Source of the DNA: Zygaena filipendulae
Lineage: Eukaryota; Arthropoda; Insecta; Lepidoptera; Zygaenidae
Direction of reading: 5' to 3'
Assembly (NCBI GenBank): GCA_907165275.2
Contig: OU015655.1
Location: forward strand, 11,668,501-11,732,500
Length of the DNA stretch: 64,000 nucleotides
Both the position numbers and the translations under genes were made by a program. Shown here piece by piece: positions 42,517 through 54,130 of this stretch (within the stretch, counting starts at the first letter, position 1; the number at the start of each line of letters is the position of its first letter). A model generated the notes under the pieces. It made no database searches. It saw only the letters and a program-made list of their open reading frames with translations, and had not been told where the DNA came from.

Positions 42517-45389
42517 GTATCTATTACCAGAATGTACGCGGATTACGTACCAAATGTCACCTTTTTTACTCAAGTTTGCTCACTCATGACTTTGATATTG
42601 TGTTACTAACGGAAACTTGGCTGCACGATGGAATCTTGAGTGCCGAATTATGCGATGACCGGTACGACGTTTTTCGCTTTGATCGAGACCTGAACGCGAC
42701 AAATAAAGCTCGAGGTGGTGGCGTACTTATTTGTGTTAAAAAAACGTTATGCGCGTTTGCGAGGCCTGAGTGGAGTGGTGAACCCACAGAATTTATTTGG
42801 GTAACAATTCCCTCGCTAATTTTGAAAACCAAGACTGATGTCCACTTGGCTTGCATATATATTCCCGGAAACACACCCACCCAACACCTGAACATCGAAT
42901 CATTTTTGTCTAGCGTAAAATCTGCCTACTCCAATAATACTGACTCTTCCTTTATATTAATCGGAGATTTTAACTTACCTTTTATCACCTGGACCAAGGA
43001 TGGCCCAGTTTTCTCAAAGACCGGAAACGCAGATACACAAAGAGCCGGTGCCCAACTAATAGACTCCCTTAATCTACTCGGTTTAATTCAAATCAATACT
43101 TTTTGTAACTCTCATAACCGTATCTTGGATTTGATATTTACTAATTGCTCCTTGGAGATAAACAGATCAGATTTTCCACTTCTAACGGAGGATTGCTTCC
43201 ACCCTGCCCTGATTATAGACGCAACTGACATATTTGTAAAACCCCTTAATATCAAACCTACGATTAAGTACAAATACTCTAAGGGTAATTACACAGACAT
43301 GATAAATCATTTGAACCAGATCGACTGGGAGTCCGTCCTGAACTACGACTGTTCTGTGGATGAAGCAACACAATCCTTCTATAGCCACTTATACTCAAGT
43401 AGAGATCTTTATATACCAAAGGAATTTAAATCCGCTAATCACACTTACCCACCATGGTACTCCAAACCGTTAATCAACGTTATGCGAGAAAAAGCAAGGG
43501 CGCATAAGCGCTGGAAAAAATACAAAAATCAACTCGACTACCTAGAATTTTCTTTACTACGGGCTAGACAGAAGAAGTTGGAGAAAAACTGCCATTTAAC
43601 ATACATTCAGTACATCCAGAATAATCTCAAGCACAACCCAAAGGCTTTTTGGAGTTACATGAAATCCAAACGTAATGTCACTAACCATCCTAAATACGTT
43701 ACCTACCACAACAAGAAATACACTACCGGTGAAGATATTTGTGTCGCTTTCAACAATTTCTTTAACAGCGTCTTCATACCACCATTAACAGAATACCCCC
43801 ACCAGTCGTATGCACCCTCACAGTCTGGTGTCACCAATATTATTAATAAATTGGAATTCACTAACGATGAAATATCATTAGCTTTGAAACGTCTAGATAT
43901 TAGTAAGGGTGCTGGAAGTGATAGTATTCCTCCAGTGCTTATTGTACGCTGTGCACCCGCTTTAGTGACTCCTTTGCGTATAATATTCAATAGATCTCTC
44001 CGGGAGGGTATATTTCCACAAATTTGGAAATGTGCACATGTCATTCCAATACATAAAAAATCCTCTAAACTTTTGGTTCAGAATTATAGACCTATCTCCA
44101 TTCTTAATACTTTTAGTAAGGTTTTCGAGAAACTTGTTTATAATTCTATCTATCCCACTCTCTGCAGTAGCATACCCAACGAGCAGCATGGCTTTTTGAG
44201 ATCTCGATCTACCATGACAAATCTTGCCATATTTGTAGACTTTTTATATCTTTCCATGGAGAAACTGGCACAGATTGATGTAATATACACTGACTTTGAA
44301 AAAGCGTTTGACCGCGTTGACCATGTCATCTTGTTGAGAAAGCTGGAACACCTGGGTATTCATGGGGATTTGCATCGATGGGTGACATCTTATTTGAAAA
44401 ATAGATCTCAGGCTGTGGTGGTGGGTGGATTCAGGTCGGACTATGTGTCAATTCTGTCTGGAGTTCCTCAGGGCTCCCATTTAGGACCGCTTTTCTACAA
44501 CGTATACTTATATGATATTTACACCTGTTTTAATAAGTCTAAGTTTCTAATGTACGCAGACGACACTAAAATATTTCTTGATATTAACAATTCAGAAGAC
44601 TGTGCTAATCTCCAGTCAGACTTATGTAATCTTGCCCATTACTACACCCTGAACAGGATCAAAGTCAACAATGATAAATGCCAGTATATTTCTTTTGGTC
44701 GTAAACTGAACCCCATAAAATTCTCCTATCACATTTCAGGAATTCCTATAAAGGAATACGACTCTGTCCGTGATCTTGGCGTTCATTTAGATAAGAAGTT
44801 ACTGATGGATAAGCATATTGACATCGCCATCTCTAAAGCTTATAAATGCCTGGGTTTTGTAATTAGATCATCTAAACTATTTTCTGATATTTCCTGTATT
44901 AGGGTTCTGTACTGTGCATACGTTAGAAGCATTCTTGAGTACGCTTGTGTCATTTGGCATCCTCAATACATTACATACACCCAACGTATAGAACGCATAC
45001 AACAAAAATTTTTCAAGTTTCTTAACTACAAGTCGCGATATAACCCTGACTGTTATAAGACAAGTTGTGTCCACTATAATCTTCTTCCGCTCAGTTCTCG
45101 CCGTAAGCTAATGGACATGTCCCTGCTTTACGATATGTTGCATGGCATGCTCGACTGTCCAGCTCTCGTGAGTATGATCACTCTAAACGTCCCACGCCGT
45201 CGCACACGTCACACCGAACTGCTTCACGTTCCGCTACACCGTAACAATTATGCAAAAAATTCTATTTCTACTCGCCTGGCGCATACTTACAATCAAATCT
45301 TTTCTCATTTGGATCCTTTTGCCGTCTCAAAACTATCCTTTAAAAGGGAAGTAATCAAGTGCCTCGAAGATGTCAAGGTTGCAACATAA
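42513..45389 (+). CDS. LINE ORF2: AP-like endonuclease and reverse transcriptase
   Basis: About 958 codons to the TAA at 45387-45389. Residues 1-230 form the endonuclease: YYQNVRGLRTK, VLLTETWL (catalytic Glu), LIGDFNLP (catalytic Asp), HNRILDLIF and EDCFHPALI (catalytic His). Residues about 505-760 form the reverse transcriptase: VIPIHKKSSKLLVQNYRPIS, TDFEKAFDRVDH (first catalytic Asp), GVPQGSHLGPLFYN and MYADDTKIF (the YADD box, catalytic pair). The C-terminal region has IERIQQKFFKFLNYKSRY, typical of the group. It primes and copies element RNA at the nicked target. There is no ATG before the endonuclease: the frame opens at 42471 and the first Met is far inside. The likely native start is the ATG at 42472, one base out of frame here. 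Confidence 0.9.
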   Translation: MSIYYQNVRGLRTKCHLFYSSLLTHDFDIVLLTETWLHDGILSAELCDDRYDVFRFDRDLNATNKARGGGVLICVKKTLCAFARPEWSGEPTEFIWVTIPSLILKTKTDVHLACIYIPGNTPTQHLNIESFLSSVKSAYSNNTDSSFILIGDFNLPFITWTKDGPVFSKTGNADTQRAGAQLIDSLNLLGLIQINTFCNSHNRILDLIFTNCSLEINRSDFPLLTEDCFHPALIIDATDIFVKPLNIKPTIKYKYSKGNYTDMINHLNQIDWESVLNYDCSVDEATQSFYSHLYSSRDLYIPKEFKSANHTYPPWYSKPLINVMREKARAHKRWKKYKNQLDYLEFSLLRARQKKLEKNCHLTYIQYIQNNLKHNPKAFWSYMKSKRNVTNHPKYVTYHNKKYTTGEDICVAFNNFFNSVFIPPLTEYPHQSYAPSQSGVTNIINKLEFTNDEISLALKRLDISKGAGSDSIPPVLIVRCAPALVTPLRIIFNRSLREGIFPQIWKCAHVIPIHKKSSKLLVQNYRPISILNTFSKVFEKLVYNSIYPTLCSSIPNEQHGFLRSRSTMTNLAIFVDFLYLSMEKLAQIDVIYTDFEKAFDRVDHVILLRKLEHLGIHGDLHRWVTSYLKNRSQAVVVGGFRSDYVSILSGVPQGSHLGPLFYNVYLYDIYTCFNKSKFLMYADDTKIFLDINNSEDCANLQSDLCNLAHYYTLNRIKVNNDKCQYISFGRKLNPIKFSYHISGIPIKEYDSVRDLGVHLDKKLLMDKHIDIAISKAYKCLGFVIRSSKLFSDISCIRVLYCAYVRSILEYACVIWHPQYITYTQRIERIQQKFFKFLNYKSRYNPDCYKTSCVHYNLLPLSSRRKLMDMSLLYDMLHGMLDCPALVSMITLNVPRRRTRHTELLHVPLHRNNYAKNSISTRLAHTYNQIFSHLDPFAVSKLSFKREVIKCLEDVKVAT

Positions 45390-45805
45390 CTTACTATTAT
45401 TAACACATTATTGCTTGTTGTTCAGGTTTTTTCCTTTTCCTTCTAATTCGTTTATTTATTATCTATCCTTACTATCTTTTATTGTATTATTACCTCGTCA
45501 TATAACAACACTGTCAACTTATTATGCAAAGACAACTGCACACACATATTTGCACTTTGAGTAAATTTTTTGTTATTTTTTGTTCTACTACCTTCAATGT
45601 AATAATTGTTAGCTCATATTATGTACATTCCTTTCCAATTTACTTCCTTACCGTTTCAATACTTATAAAATATTCATGAAGAAATCTGTAATTGGTCTTA
45701 CTTCTGTAAATTTCTATGTGTTATATCTATATCCATTTGTATCACTGTATGATTTCTTAATAAAATAAAAAAAAAAAAAAAAAAAAAAATAAAAATAAAA
45801 TCGAA
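45390..45805 (+). other. LINE 3' UTR and A-rich tail
   Basis: T-rich 3' UTR with no repeats recognised, ending TTCTTAATAAAATAAAAAA and a tract of about 35 A with a few T, consistent with target-primed reverse transcription. Confidence 0.8.
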
Positions 45806-45989
45806 GGGTCTCGCTAACATCTAAATAACTATTTTTTATTAAGTTCAGAAGGTTTTTCGTTTGCAAACTGTTAGATATAGACATATGATGTTAAATCATG
45901 TTAAAACATGATTGCACATTGTGAGTTTAATTGTTTTGTATTTACCAATATTACAATTTCTTCTAAAGATAAATTCTTAAAATATAAAA

Positions 45990-46200
45990 ATACAACTAGT
46001 TTTCCGCGATTTTACCTGCGTAAATTTCGAAGATCCCGCAGGAATTCCGGCATAAAAAGTAAATCTTTCTCTTTTCCCCCTCACAACGTGTATGTAAAAT
46101 TTCATGATCATCGGTTGAGTAATTAACGCGTGAAAAGGTAAGAGACAGACAGACAACCAGACAGAGTGACTTTCACATTTGTATTATTAGCTGGTATAGA
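45990..46200 (-). mobile_element. Lep1-type element
   Basis: ACTAGTTTTCCGCGATTTTA at about 45996, CGAAGATCCCGCAGGAATTC, CAGACAGACAACCAGACAGA and CACATTTGTATTATTAGCTGG at the other end. Confidence 0.6.
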
Positions 46201-46502
46201 TATGATTGATTTGCCTCAACAGGGCATTATATTCTTTACCGCCCGTCCGTAGGTAATGAAACTTTGGTTGGTTGTTGTGCGGGCGCCGGAGAAGACACAA
46301 AAAATAAGTATCACACAGCTGCCAAAAGATACTCGTAGTTATTGTAAGTGCGATACTGCTACGGCATAGAAAGTGCTACGAATTAGCTACGCCATTGGCT
46401 ACAGAGTGCCTTCGTCATGGTTAGATTTCAAAAGGACGTATTTATAGCAGAAAAAATGTATCTTAGTATATTTTACACAAATAGGTACATTTTATACATA
46501 TA

Positions 46503-46691
46503 CTAGCTGTGCCCCGCGGTTTCACCCGCGGTAATTTCGGAGTTCCCGCGAGAATTCCGGAATAAAAAGTACCCTCTGTACCCCTGACAACGTGCATGCC
46601 AAATTTCATCCAAACCCGTTCAGCCGTTTTTGCGTGATTGAGTTACAAACATTCAAACATCCACACTTTCACATTTATAATATTAGGAGGA
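46503..46691 (-). mobile_element. Lep1-type element, well preserved
   Basis: CTAGCTGTGCCCCGCGGTTT at 46503, CACCCGCGGTAATTTCGGAG, TTTTTGCGTGATTGAGTTAC and AATATTAGGAGGA|T at 46691. Confidence 0.8.
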
Positions 46692-46699
46692 TTATGAAG

Positions 46700-47800
46700 A
46701 TAAAAAGAATAGAGTTTGTTTATTTGTAATGGATAAACTCAAAAACTACTTGAGTAATTAATTGATTTTAAAAATCACTTCTGCATAAAGAAGCTCCAGT
46801 GTTCCTGATGAACATAGGGTAATTCTTATTACTGGTTTGGTACCTGGGGACGTCTATCTATCTGGAGTATGGATAAGAATAATTTAGGTTTTAAAAATAT
46901 AAAACGGGTTCACTTTCATCTTAATAGGTATTACAAGAAGTTCCCGTGGGAATTTCGAAATTGTCGCCGGTGAAACAGCTTGGGTCCCAGGTGATGTTAG
47001 TATAAAATTACTAATGCTGTTAATGCAATTCTCTGTGGAGTTCGAAAATGGATAAGTCCCTTGAAAAAAATAAATAGCATTTTAGGCAGGTATGTATCTC
47101 ATCTAAGTAATGGTGTTTAATAAGAATTTCTCGAATACCTAATTCAAGGACGTCACTAACCTACGGCATCAGCGTTCCCGAAGGAATTCACTGACACGTT
47201 AGCGTTTGGATGTCGATCCGGACTGAGTTGAAAATCTATCTTCTAATCTTAACGTTATAAATAAGGAAAGGAGTAATCAACCAAATCTTAATACGAAACT
47301 TCATCTATACCGTTTATTTGTAATTGATAAACTGTAAAACTATAGAACTGATTTAATAGTACATTGTTATCCTAGGGGTGAAAGTAACTTATTTAGTCCC
47401 GAGACGGGGTTTGGCCAATAGATCGAGGGACTAAATAAGTGCTTTTCATTACGAATGCAAGGAAAGTCAAAATAAAAATAGGAATTAGCTAAAGAAAAAA
47501 ATGAGTGAATTTTATTTTACATAAATCAACCATTAGGTGTGCTACTGGCCAGTAAGTATGCCCCCTATGACATTAAAAAAAACTTGAGTTTCTGCAGTAT
47601 CCAGCTGTCAGTTGAAAGCGATTCTCCCTAGGGCTGAAATGGGTTACTTTCAACCCGCTTCTCAGGCAACTTCAGACCTACTTTCCGAGTATGAGTAATG
47701 AAAAAATATTTTGCACTTACAGTGTTCCTGAGTGACATGGGGTAATTTTTGTAACACGGTAACTTCGAAATTAACGCGGGTGAAACCGCGGGGATAGACT
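46700..47800. other. Decayed Lep1-type fragments, no gene
   Basis: Recognisable pieces: CAAGAAGTTCCCGTGGGAAT near 46933 and ACTTCGAAATTAACGCGGGT with GAAACCGCGGGGATAG near 47762-47797. The rest is unassigned. Confidence 0.45.
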
Positions 47801-47934
47801 ATATAAAATAAAAACGTAAAAATTTAACGTTTTTCTCTACAAGGAAAAATATTGGGAGGGTCTCGGACTCCTGTCTCTCGCTCTTAAAACCACTATCAAA
47901 TACAAGCGGATGCAACGTTATTTATTTGACAAAG

Positions 47935-48190
47935 TCACGTGATCGTTGGTCGGTCGAGTGGCAATGTAACGGTGTTATACTGAATCGGGGTTCATTGTGA
48001 AACACCCGGTTTCGATTCCCGACCGTTGGACCCGGACATTCTTAGGAGATTGCGCGATAAATTGTCCCGGCTAGGTGCTACGTACCCACCGCCTGGATCC
48101 CCCCGCTTGCGGTGAAAATGATAGATTTACGCTTTCTCGGCTCAAACCGTTTTAGGAACCGGATATCACCGAAGCAAACCGGATAATGGC
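47935..48190 (+). mobile_element. Second tRNA-like SINE type
   Basis: GGTCGAGTGGCAATGTAACG (A-box-like) and GGTTTCGATTCCCGACCG (B-box-like) suggest a tRNA-derived head. The body is CGGACATTCTTAGGAGATTG to GGAACCGGATATCACC. The A-box to B-box distance and the absence of a clean cloverleaf argue against a true tRNA gene. Unlike the SINE family elsewhere in the window. Confidence 0.4.
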
Positions 48191-48317
48191 GGTGCATTAA
48201 TTATTTATTCGTATTCGCTTCAGCTTTATTTAGGTCTATAGCGCAAACCTGTTGGGCAAGAAAGTATCTTTTTATTTTTTTATAAATCAACGAATGAAAG
48301 CAACGAGATTTTTTGAA

Positions 48318-48460
48318 GGGAAATAGAATAGAATAGAGCTTTATTTGGAACACAAACTTAGTTAATAAGTAATTTTAAAACAAGGTACCAAAATGGCCGC
48401 CACTCAGCATGTGCCGTGGAACTATTCCAACGACGCTGATTTTCAGTAGCGACCATAAAA
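48318..48460 (-). repeat. LINE 3' UTR fragment
   Basis: Antisense: AGAGCTTTATTTGGAACACA, GCCGCCACTCAGCATGTGCC and GACGCTGATTTTCAGTAGCG. Related to 52296-52520. Confidence 0.4.
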
Positions 48461-49740
48461 GTAGGTAAATACCTACCTATAATATAAATATAATATAAAA
48501 TGTAACATACGAGATATTGGCATTGGAATTGAAATTCGGAAATTATTCTATGACGTATATATAACAATCCTCCGTCTGATGTCGATTTAACAAATTATAC
48601 CTAAACGGTGGTTGAAGTTCAATTGTTTCTTCAACTTTAATTATTTTACATCCTATATTCTCTATATCGGCCATCGAATACTGTCAATACAGTGGTACAA
48701 TTGTTCGGGTAACTGACGGTTTACGGTCCCGGAATTTACATTAAGGTCGTCGCCCACCGCGCCCAGGGAGATTACCTGCGCCAAATGTCAAGTGACAGGC
48801 GACACGTACCTACCCACGACATGTCGTGGCTGCGACTTGCGAGACAATGAGATTAAGCGACATAACGCCAACTCGAGTGTTGGAATGATTTCCAGCCAGT
48901 AGGTATTATTATCAATATTAATATTTTTATAATATAAGCAAAACTGTTAGGATTATTAACCTTAAAAAAATGAGAAAGGCATCGACAGCCAACTGTCATA
49001 AGTTTTTGAGAAGTAATTTTAATATTCGAACTTTTAATCGATTAGTTCGACTATGTGACAAGTAGTAATCGCTAGTTTAACGGCCACTATAACGAACACC
49101 GTTGGAATAGGGAACTAACAAAAATGAAACCAACAAAACAGCTTTCAATAACCGATATTCGTTCATTCCAATAAAATCTTTTGATAAACATTTTGCTTTT
49201 CAGCTGCACGGATAAAATTCTTATGATAAATTTTTTTGACAATTTTTTTTTGTAATTGGCATTGTGACCGGCATTGTAAATACTTAATTAGACAGCCGCC
49301 TTAAAGAAGGATTAGAAAAAATGAAAGAAGAGATTCAATCACGAATTAGTTCATTTAAAAAATAACATAAATAAAAAAAAAAACTTGAAAAAATAAATAA
49401 ATAAACTATCAAATATGTTAAGCAGCGGTGGAAGCTGACTGTACTTGACGAATCAACTTGCTCAGTCAGAACTCGATGACCATTGTTCCAGTTGCTGAAT
49501 AGGGTTTGGCACAAAATAAAGTAACTTCCCCGATTTTCGAGCACTCTTCGATGGACTGCAGCGGCGCGGCGTTTGAAGCGAAACTCGAGTGCAATTTGAA
49601 TGAACAATCTGTTTAATTGCACTGTTACTGTTATTTCACTTTGTAATATCGTAGTTCATTACGTTGCTTGAACATATTTTGTTACGGTTGGAGATTTTCC
49701 ATTTCAAATCTTAAAAAAAAAACTACATACCTACTAATGA
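48461..49740. other. Intergenic, nothing recognised
   Basis: No exon or repeat family recognised. 49440-49620 is GC-richer and holds a 95-codon antisense frame of no recognisable family. Confidence 0.4.
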
Positions 49741-49746
49741 TCCATA

Positions 49747-49984
49747 TCTATACATATGAAATGCTTTGTCCTGAATGACTGATGGATCAACGCACAGCTT
49801 AAACCGCTGATCGTAGAGATCTGAAACTTGGAGGGTGTGTTCTTTGTTTGACGCAGGCATCCGATAAGAAAGGATTTTTCAAAATTCAACCCCTAAGGAG
49901 ATGAAAAGGGGTTGCAAAGTTTGTATGGAACAATTCCGCGGGAACTTCGAAGTTATCGCAGGTGAAACCGCGCGGGACAGCTAG
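49747..49984 (+). mobile_element. Lep1-type, subfamily GATCCATCA, full length
   Basis: A|TCTATACATATGAAATGCT at the start, TCCTGAATGACTGATGGATC, CAATTCCGCGGGAACTTCGA, and CGCGGGACAGCTAG|T at the end. Confidence 0.8.
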
Positions 49985-50365
49985 TTAGCTATAATAAATC
50001 CAGATTGGTATTAAATTCGCGCTGGTGAAACAGCAATATTGTATAATTACCACGTAAGCACTTGTTTTATTGAAACTGCTGGGAATGGAACCCGGGACTT
50101 CATATCAGAGAATTGGCGTGATAAACATTAAGCCAATATAGTCAGTGTACCATTACTGACAAAACCTTTCCGGATGAGTTTTAGACTATTAAAAGGATTA
50201 GATCGGATTATCTATTCACAAAAGATTCCAAAGGTCCAAGTGTCTGTGTCAGAATCTGTCTACCCGTGTCACAAGTGAAGACAAGATGGCAACGATTTTG
50301 GCGTTACTCTTAGTTTATAGTAAATTCCCAAAATTCGAATAATATTTTGGTGCAAATCTTAAGGT

Positions 50366-50527
50366 ACATAGTATAAAATGAAGTCGCTTCCGCTGTCTGT
50401 TCGCGATAAACTCAAAAACTATATAATATATAATAAAATTCATGAGGAAGGTTTATATGTATAGTTTATCCTGGAATCCCCGCGGGAACTCCGAAATGGG
50501 CGCAGGTGAAACCGCAGGGGACAGCTA
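50366..50527 (+). mobile_element. Lep1-type element (short subfamily)
   Basis: TCGCTTCCGCTGTCTGTTCG, GCGATAAACTCAAAAACTA, CCCCGCGGGAACTCCGAAAT and GGGACAGCTAG|T at 50527. Confidence 0.65.
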
Positions 50528-51294
50528 GTAAAAAATTAAATTACCCAATTTTGGATAATAAACTTCACCGACCTCTTTTGTATTTTTCAAAACAATTTCC
50601 AAATTAGAACTCATAGAAAAATGTCAGGATAGATCTTTCGTTTTACCCACCTATTTAGTTGTTTTAAAACTTGGACAGTTGAACAGTGGACTCTTGTTAA
50701 AAGGTCCAAACTAATTAGAAATTTTGTTAATTTATATACCTACCTACTACATCAAAAGTCTAAACCGTGAATCTAATAAAATTTCAAGGTTTGTATTGTG
50801 CGTGTGTAATTCAATAACTCCATCGTTTCCCCGAAAAGAATTTCAGTTTATGCATTATTTTTTTAGCATATTATCTTTGTATATATTATGCGTATATATA
50901 TAGTCGGTTCACTGACTTTGATCATATCTTTGCTTTCTACTGCTTTGTGTTTTTAGCTCCAACGTTTTGACAATGATTCTGCCACAGTCACGGCATCGAT
51001 CGTAATAATTTTTTTCCTTTTTTTTTTGTCCTGTGTACGAATTAAATGTGTTTATTTTATTCTAATTTTTAATCAGTAAGAGCGATAGATCAGAATGTGG
51101 ATAGTTTGAGTTGCCAGCATCAAAATATACAAGTATATAACTATAGTCATGGAGGTATTGCAGCTCGATAGTTTTTTTAAGTTCTGTTCTAAATTGAAAA
51201 ATAAAAACAATGCATGTGTGCGTCTGAAAGTTTGAAAATCTGTTTGCGCCGACAGACGTAGGTAGTAAGCTGGTTTCACTGCCCGTGAGAGTAC

Positions 51295-51525
51295 ATGACT
51301 CTGCGTGCGCTGAACGCGGTTTTGTACCTGTTAATTCTATGGCTACAGCATTCTACAATGCTCATGGTAAAACTTCAGCCATTACTATTCCATCGTCGTC
51401 TTAAAGATGGATTGAATTCTATTATTGTCGAGGCACCTATAGTTGGCGGGGCCATTGACACGACGCCTCGTAGTCGTAAACTTGCCCTTTGCGAACATTT
51501 ACGTGATCCAATTTGCTTATATTGA
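51295..51525 (+). CDS. Hypothetical small open reading frame with signal-like N-terminus
   Basis: 76 codons, MTLRALNAVLYLLILWLQHS at the start: a short basic end and a hydrophobic stretch like a signal peptide. GC content is above the flanks. After codon 24 a GTAAAA could be a splice donor, so it might be the first exon of a secreted protein. Equally it may be a chance frame. No family recognised, no promoter identified. Confidence 0.2.
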   Translation: MTLRALNAVLYLLILWLQHSTMLMVKLQPLLFHRRLKDGLNSIIVEAPIVGGAIDTTPRSRKLALCEHLRDPICLY

Positions 51526-51629
51526 AGGGTATTTTCAGTGATTTATTTACCAACAAATGAGAAAATATTCTTGTATGTTGCAGTGCAGACATAAATGTTA
51601 TTCTATTCTTTTATAAAGAAAAAAAGTTT

Positions 51630-51690
51630 TAATGGGGGGGCACGGCAGTGCCCCCACTAAGTCGAGCGCGAAGCAAATATATATTACAGC
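51630..51690 (+). repeat. Dispersed repeat end with GGGGGCAC hairpin
   Basis: GGGGGCAC (51636-51643), loop GGCA, GTGCCCCC (51648-51655), then ACTAAGTCGAGCGCGAAGCA. I take it for a non-LTR retroelement end from its resemblance to common lepidopteran repeats. Confidence 0.4.
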
Positions 51691-52295
51691 TAGAGCACAC
51701 GTCGTGGATCCAAAACGTTTATAATTATGGATGAAAAAAGTTAGGGTTGACCTCTGGAACTAATGAACTGATACTGAAAATTCTTTCACTGACAGGAGTC
51801 AGTTAGGTATTCCTAAGTAATATAGGATACTTTTCAAAGTTCACGGGGAAGTTCCGTAATTCATGCGGGCAATAAAGTAGTTACATCACAAAAAATAAAT
51901 ACCTAAGGTAAATAAATACGCTATCACATCGAGTTTATTAGTGAACAATAAATCTCGCCATGTTTTATGGGACTTTTAATGCAGTTTCCTTTTTGCTTAA
52001 TGTATTCCTTTAACCTTTTCCGGGATCGAGATGGGACGGGATAAGGAGAGGGAACACAAAGCTTGACTTGAAAAAAAAAAAAACAATTTCGTTTCACGTA
52101 GTGCTAATGTCGTTACCAGATCATAGAATTGATAAAATTATCATGAAGTGGCCAATATTACAACTATGATGTGGCCTGTCCCGATCACTGAATAGAAATC
52201 GCATTTGACCATATTATGGCCAACTAAACGCACTGCTGTTTCATGATGTGCCCAAATATAAATGATCAAATCTTAAAATAGAATATGAAGAAGAA

Positions 52296-52520
52296 AAGGC
52301 ATTTATTTGGAAACAGAGACACAAAACAATTACAGTTAGTTTATACTTACATTAGAACACGATATAATAAAATATTTTAATACATTATGACAAAATTATG
52401 GGAATAGATGACAGAGGTGCTTGTGTGGTGCGTCCCCATGACCAAAACAGTCACTGCCTCAGCATGTTGCTATGAGTGCGGGCACTCTTAGCGCTGATTT
52501 TCAGCCAAAACCGGAGATTT
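52296..52520 (-). repeat. LINE 3' UTR fragment
   Basis: Antisense: GGCATTTATTTGGAAACAGA, CACTGCCTCAGCATGTTGCT and TTAGCGCTGATTTTCAGCCA. Same 3' end type as 48318-48460. Confidence 0.45.
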
Positions 52521-53960
52521 TACAAATATAAATATACCTACAGATGTCAGTCACACAGTGACAGTCTACACGCACATATCCAACTGATTTTTTTTCATAT
52601 AATAAACGTAGGTACATAATAACTATTCTACATAATTATATGTATGTTCACAGGAGTTTTTTCTTATGTCTGTCTGTCAGTTACAGTATTTGTCGCTAGA
52701 GGCGATGATAGCGCATCGTTTAGGCGACCCATCATGGCGGCGATAAGAACCATAGGGTGACCAAGCAACGGAAGTTGATGGACTTCTTCTTCGATCACGG
52801 CAATCTATCGCGATTTATCGCATTTGATTCTGCCAATGCACGTATTTTTAGCAAATAAATGTAATTATGGCGAAATGCCAATGACAGTGTTAAACTGTTA
52901 CCCAAGATAAAACACGATTCTCTTTCGAAAATCTGCTTCTTTCTTGAAAAAAAAAACAATTATGGATTTTTAAATTTTTAAGTATGTATATATAGATAAT
53001 TTTTTTCTGATTTTGATAACTTTACATTTACTTTTTGACTTTTTTTAATTGACCCCACATACAAATAGCGAATCATCATTGTAGTTGTCATCAATTGTCT
53101 TTGGCTGGGTCAGCTCAGCAGTAGGTCAGTAGGTATCCACTAAACTAGACTGATGCTCTGAATTCTTTGAAATATTTAAATGAAATGATCAGTTTTAGCT
53201 GGTCATGTCATGAAATGGTTGCATGTGGTCGGCCACACCATGATAAATAGCAATTCTATTATCTGGCCCCGATTACAGATACGTAGATAAGGATTAGATT
53301 CTTTGCATGTTAACTTTTTATACCTTAATTCTTATCATATAATCTACGAATATAAGAAAACCGCAAAATATGCGGTTTTATAAATTAATTTTACAAACAA
53401 AATATAGCAACAGGATGTGATTGAAGGCTTTTGGAATAAAAAAATTCGTATGTTTATAAATTTTTACCTATATTTGAACGCTCTTAACGTACTCGGCTTG
53501 TGTTCTGGTTTTATATTTAAAATAATTTCTCATTAATTAAAAAATCCCGAGTAAATTATTTTCGCCCGTGGCTCATCAGCTAGTTTATCTTTATACATAC
53601 AAAAATTGTTACCAGCTCGTGAACAGAATAAATTAATTATCCATATTTACAAGATATATTGCCAATGTTAGTGTTGTTACTTGATTTTCTTATCGATATG
53701 AGAATCCAACCTAAGATTTTGGTGGATACTCACTCTCACTCTCGCCTTTCAATTTGACGTTGTTTATAAGGCTGTTGTTCGGGCAAATATTGGAGAGCGC
53801 TCAGCGTCAGGGTATGATTAATGCATAAAAATTTAACGGGCTCTCAAAATGGAGCCCCCGAGAGAAACTTTTGAGATTTAACTACACAATTTCACGCGCT
53901 ACAAAATCAAGCAACGTTATTATTATGTGACAAAGGGATCGCTGCAAAGTTGGTAAATTA
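52521..53960. other. Intergenic, nothing recognised
   Basis: AT-rich; no supported exon, RNA gene or repeat family. Confidence 0.4.
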
Positions 53961-53969
53961 AATTGTTCT

Positions 53970-54130
53970 ATTTAATATTTCACCTGCGTTAATTTTAGAG
54001 TTCCCGCGGAAATTCCGGATTACAATATAGCCTATGTTACTCGGGGATAATGTAGCTTTCTAATGGTGAAAGATTTTTTAAATCAGTCCAGCAGTTTTTG
54101 AGTTAAATCGTAACAAACAAAAAATCATTC
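53970..54130 (-). mobile_element. Lep1-type element (3' tip eroded)
   Basis: TTTCACCTGCGTTAATTTTA, GAGTTCCCGCGGAAATTCCG, and AAATCGTAACAAACAAAAAATC. The CTAG tip is lost. Confidence 0.55.

Larger units (their letters stand above)
40250..45805 (+). mobile_element. Near-full-length non-LTR retrotransposon (CR1/Jockey group)
   Basis: Order: 5' UTR (about 40250-40474), ORF1 (40475-41473), a stop-free inter-ORF frame (41332-42516), ORF2 with endonuclease and reverse transcriptase (from 42471 or 42513 to 45389), 3' UTR and an A-rich tail (about 45766-45802). The reading frames are nearly intact, so insertion is recent or the copy is conserved. No target duplication was found because the 5' border is uncertain. 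The ORF2 opening (SIYYQNVRGLRTK) and C-terminus resemble Daphne/Kiri/CR1-type insect LINEs, but the clade was not resolved. Confidence 0.85.
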
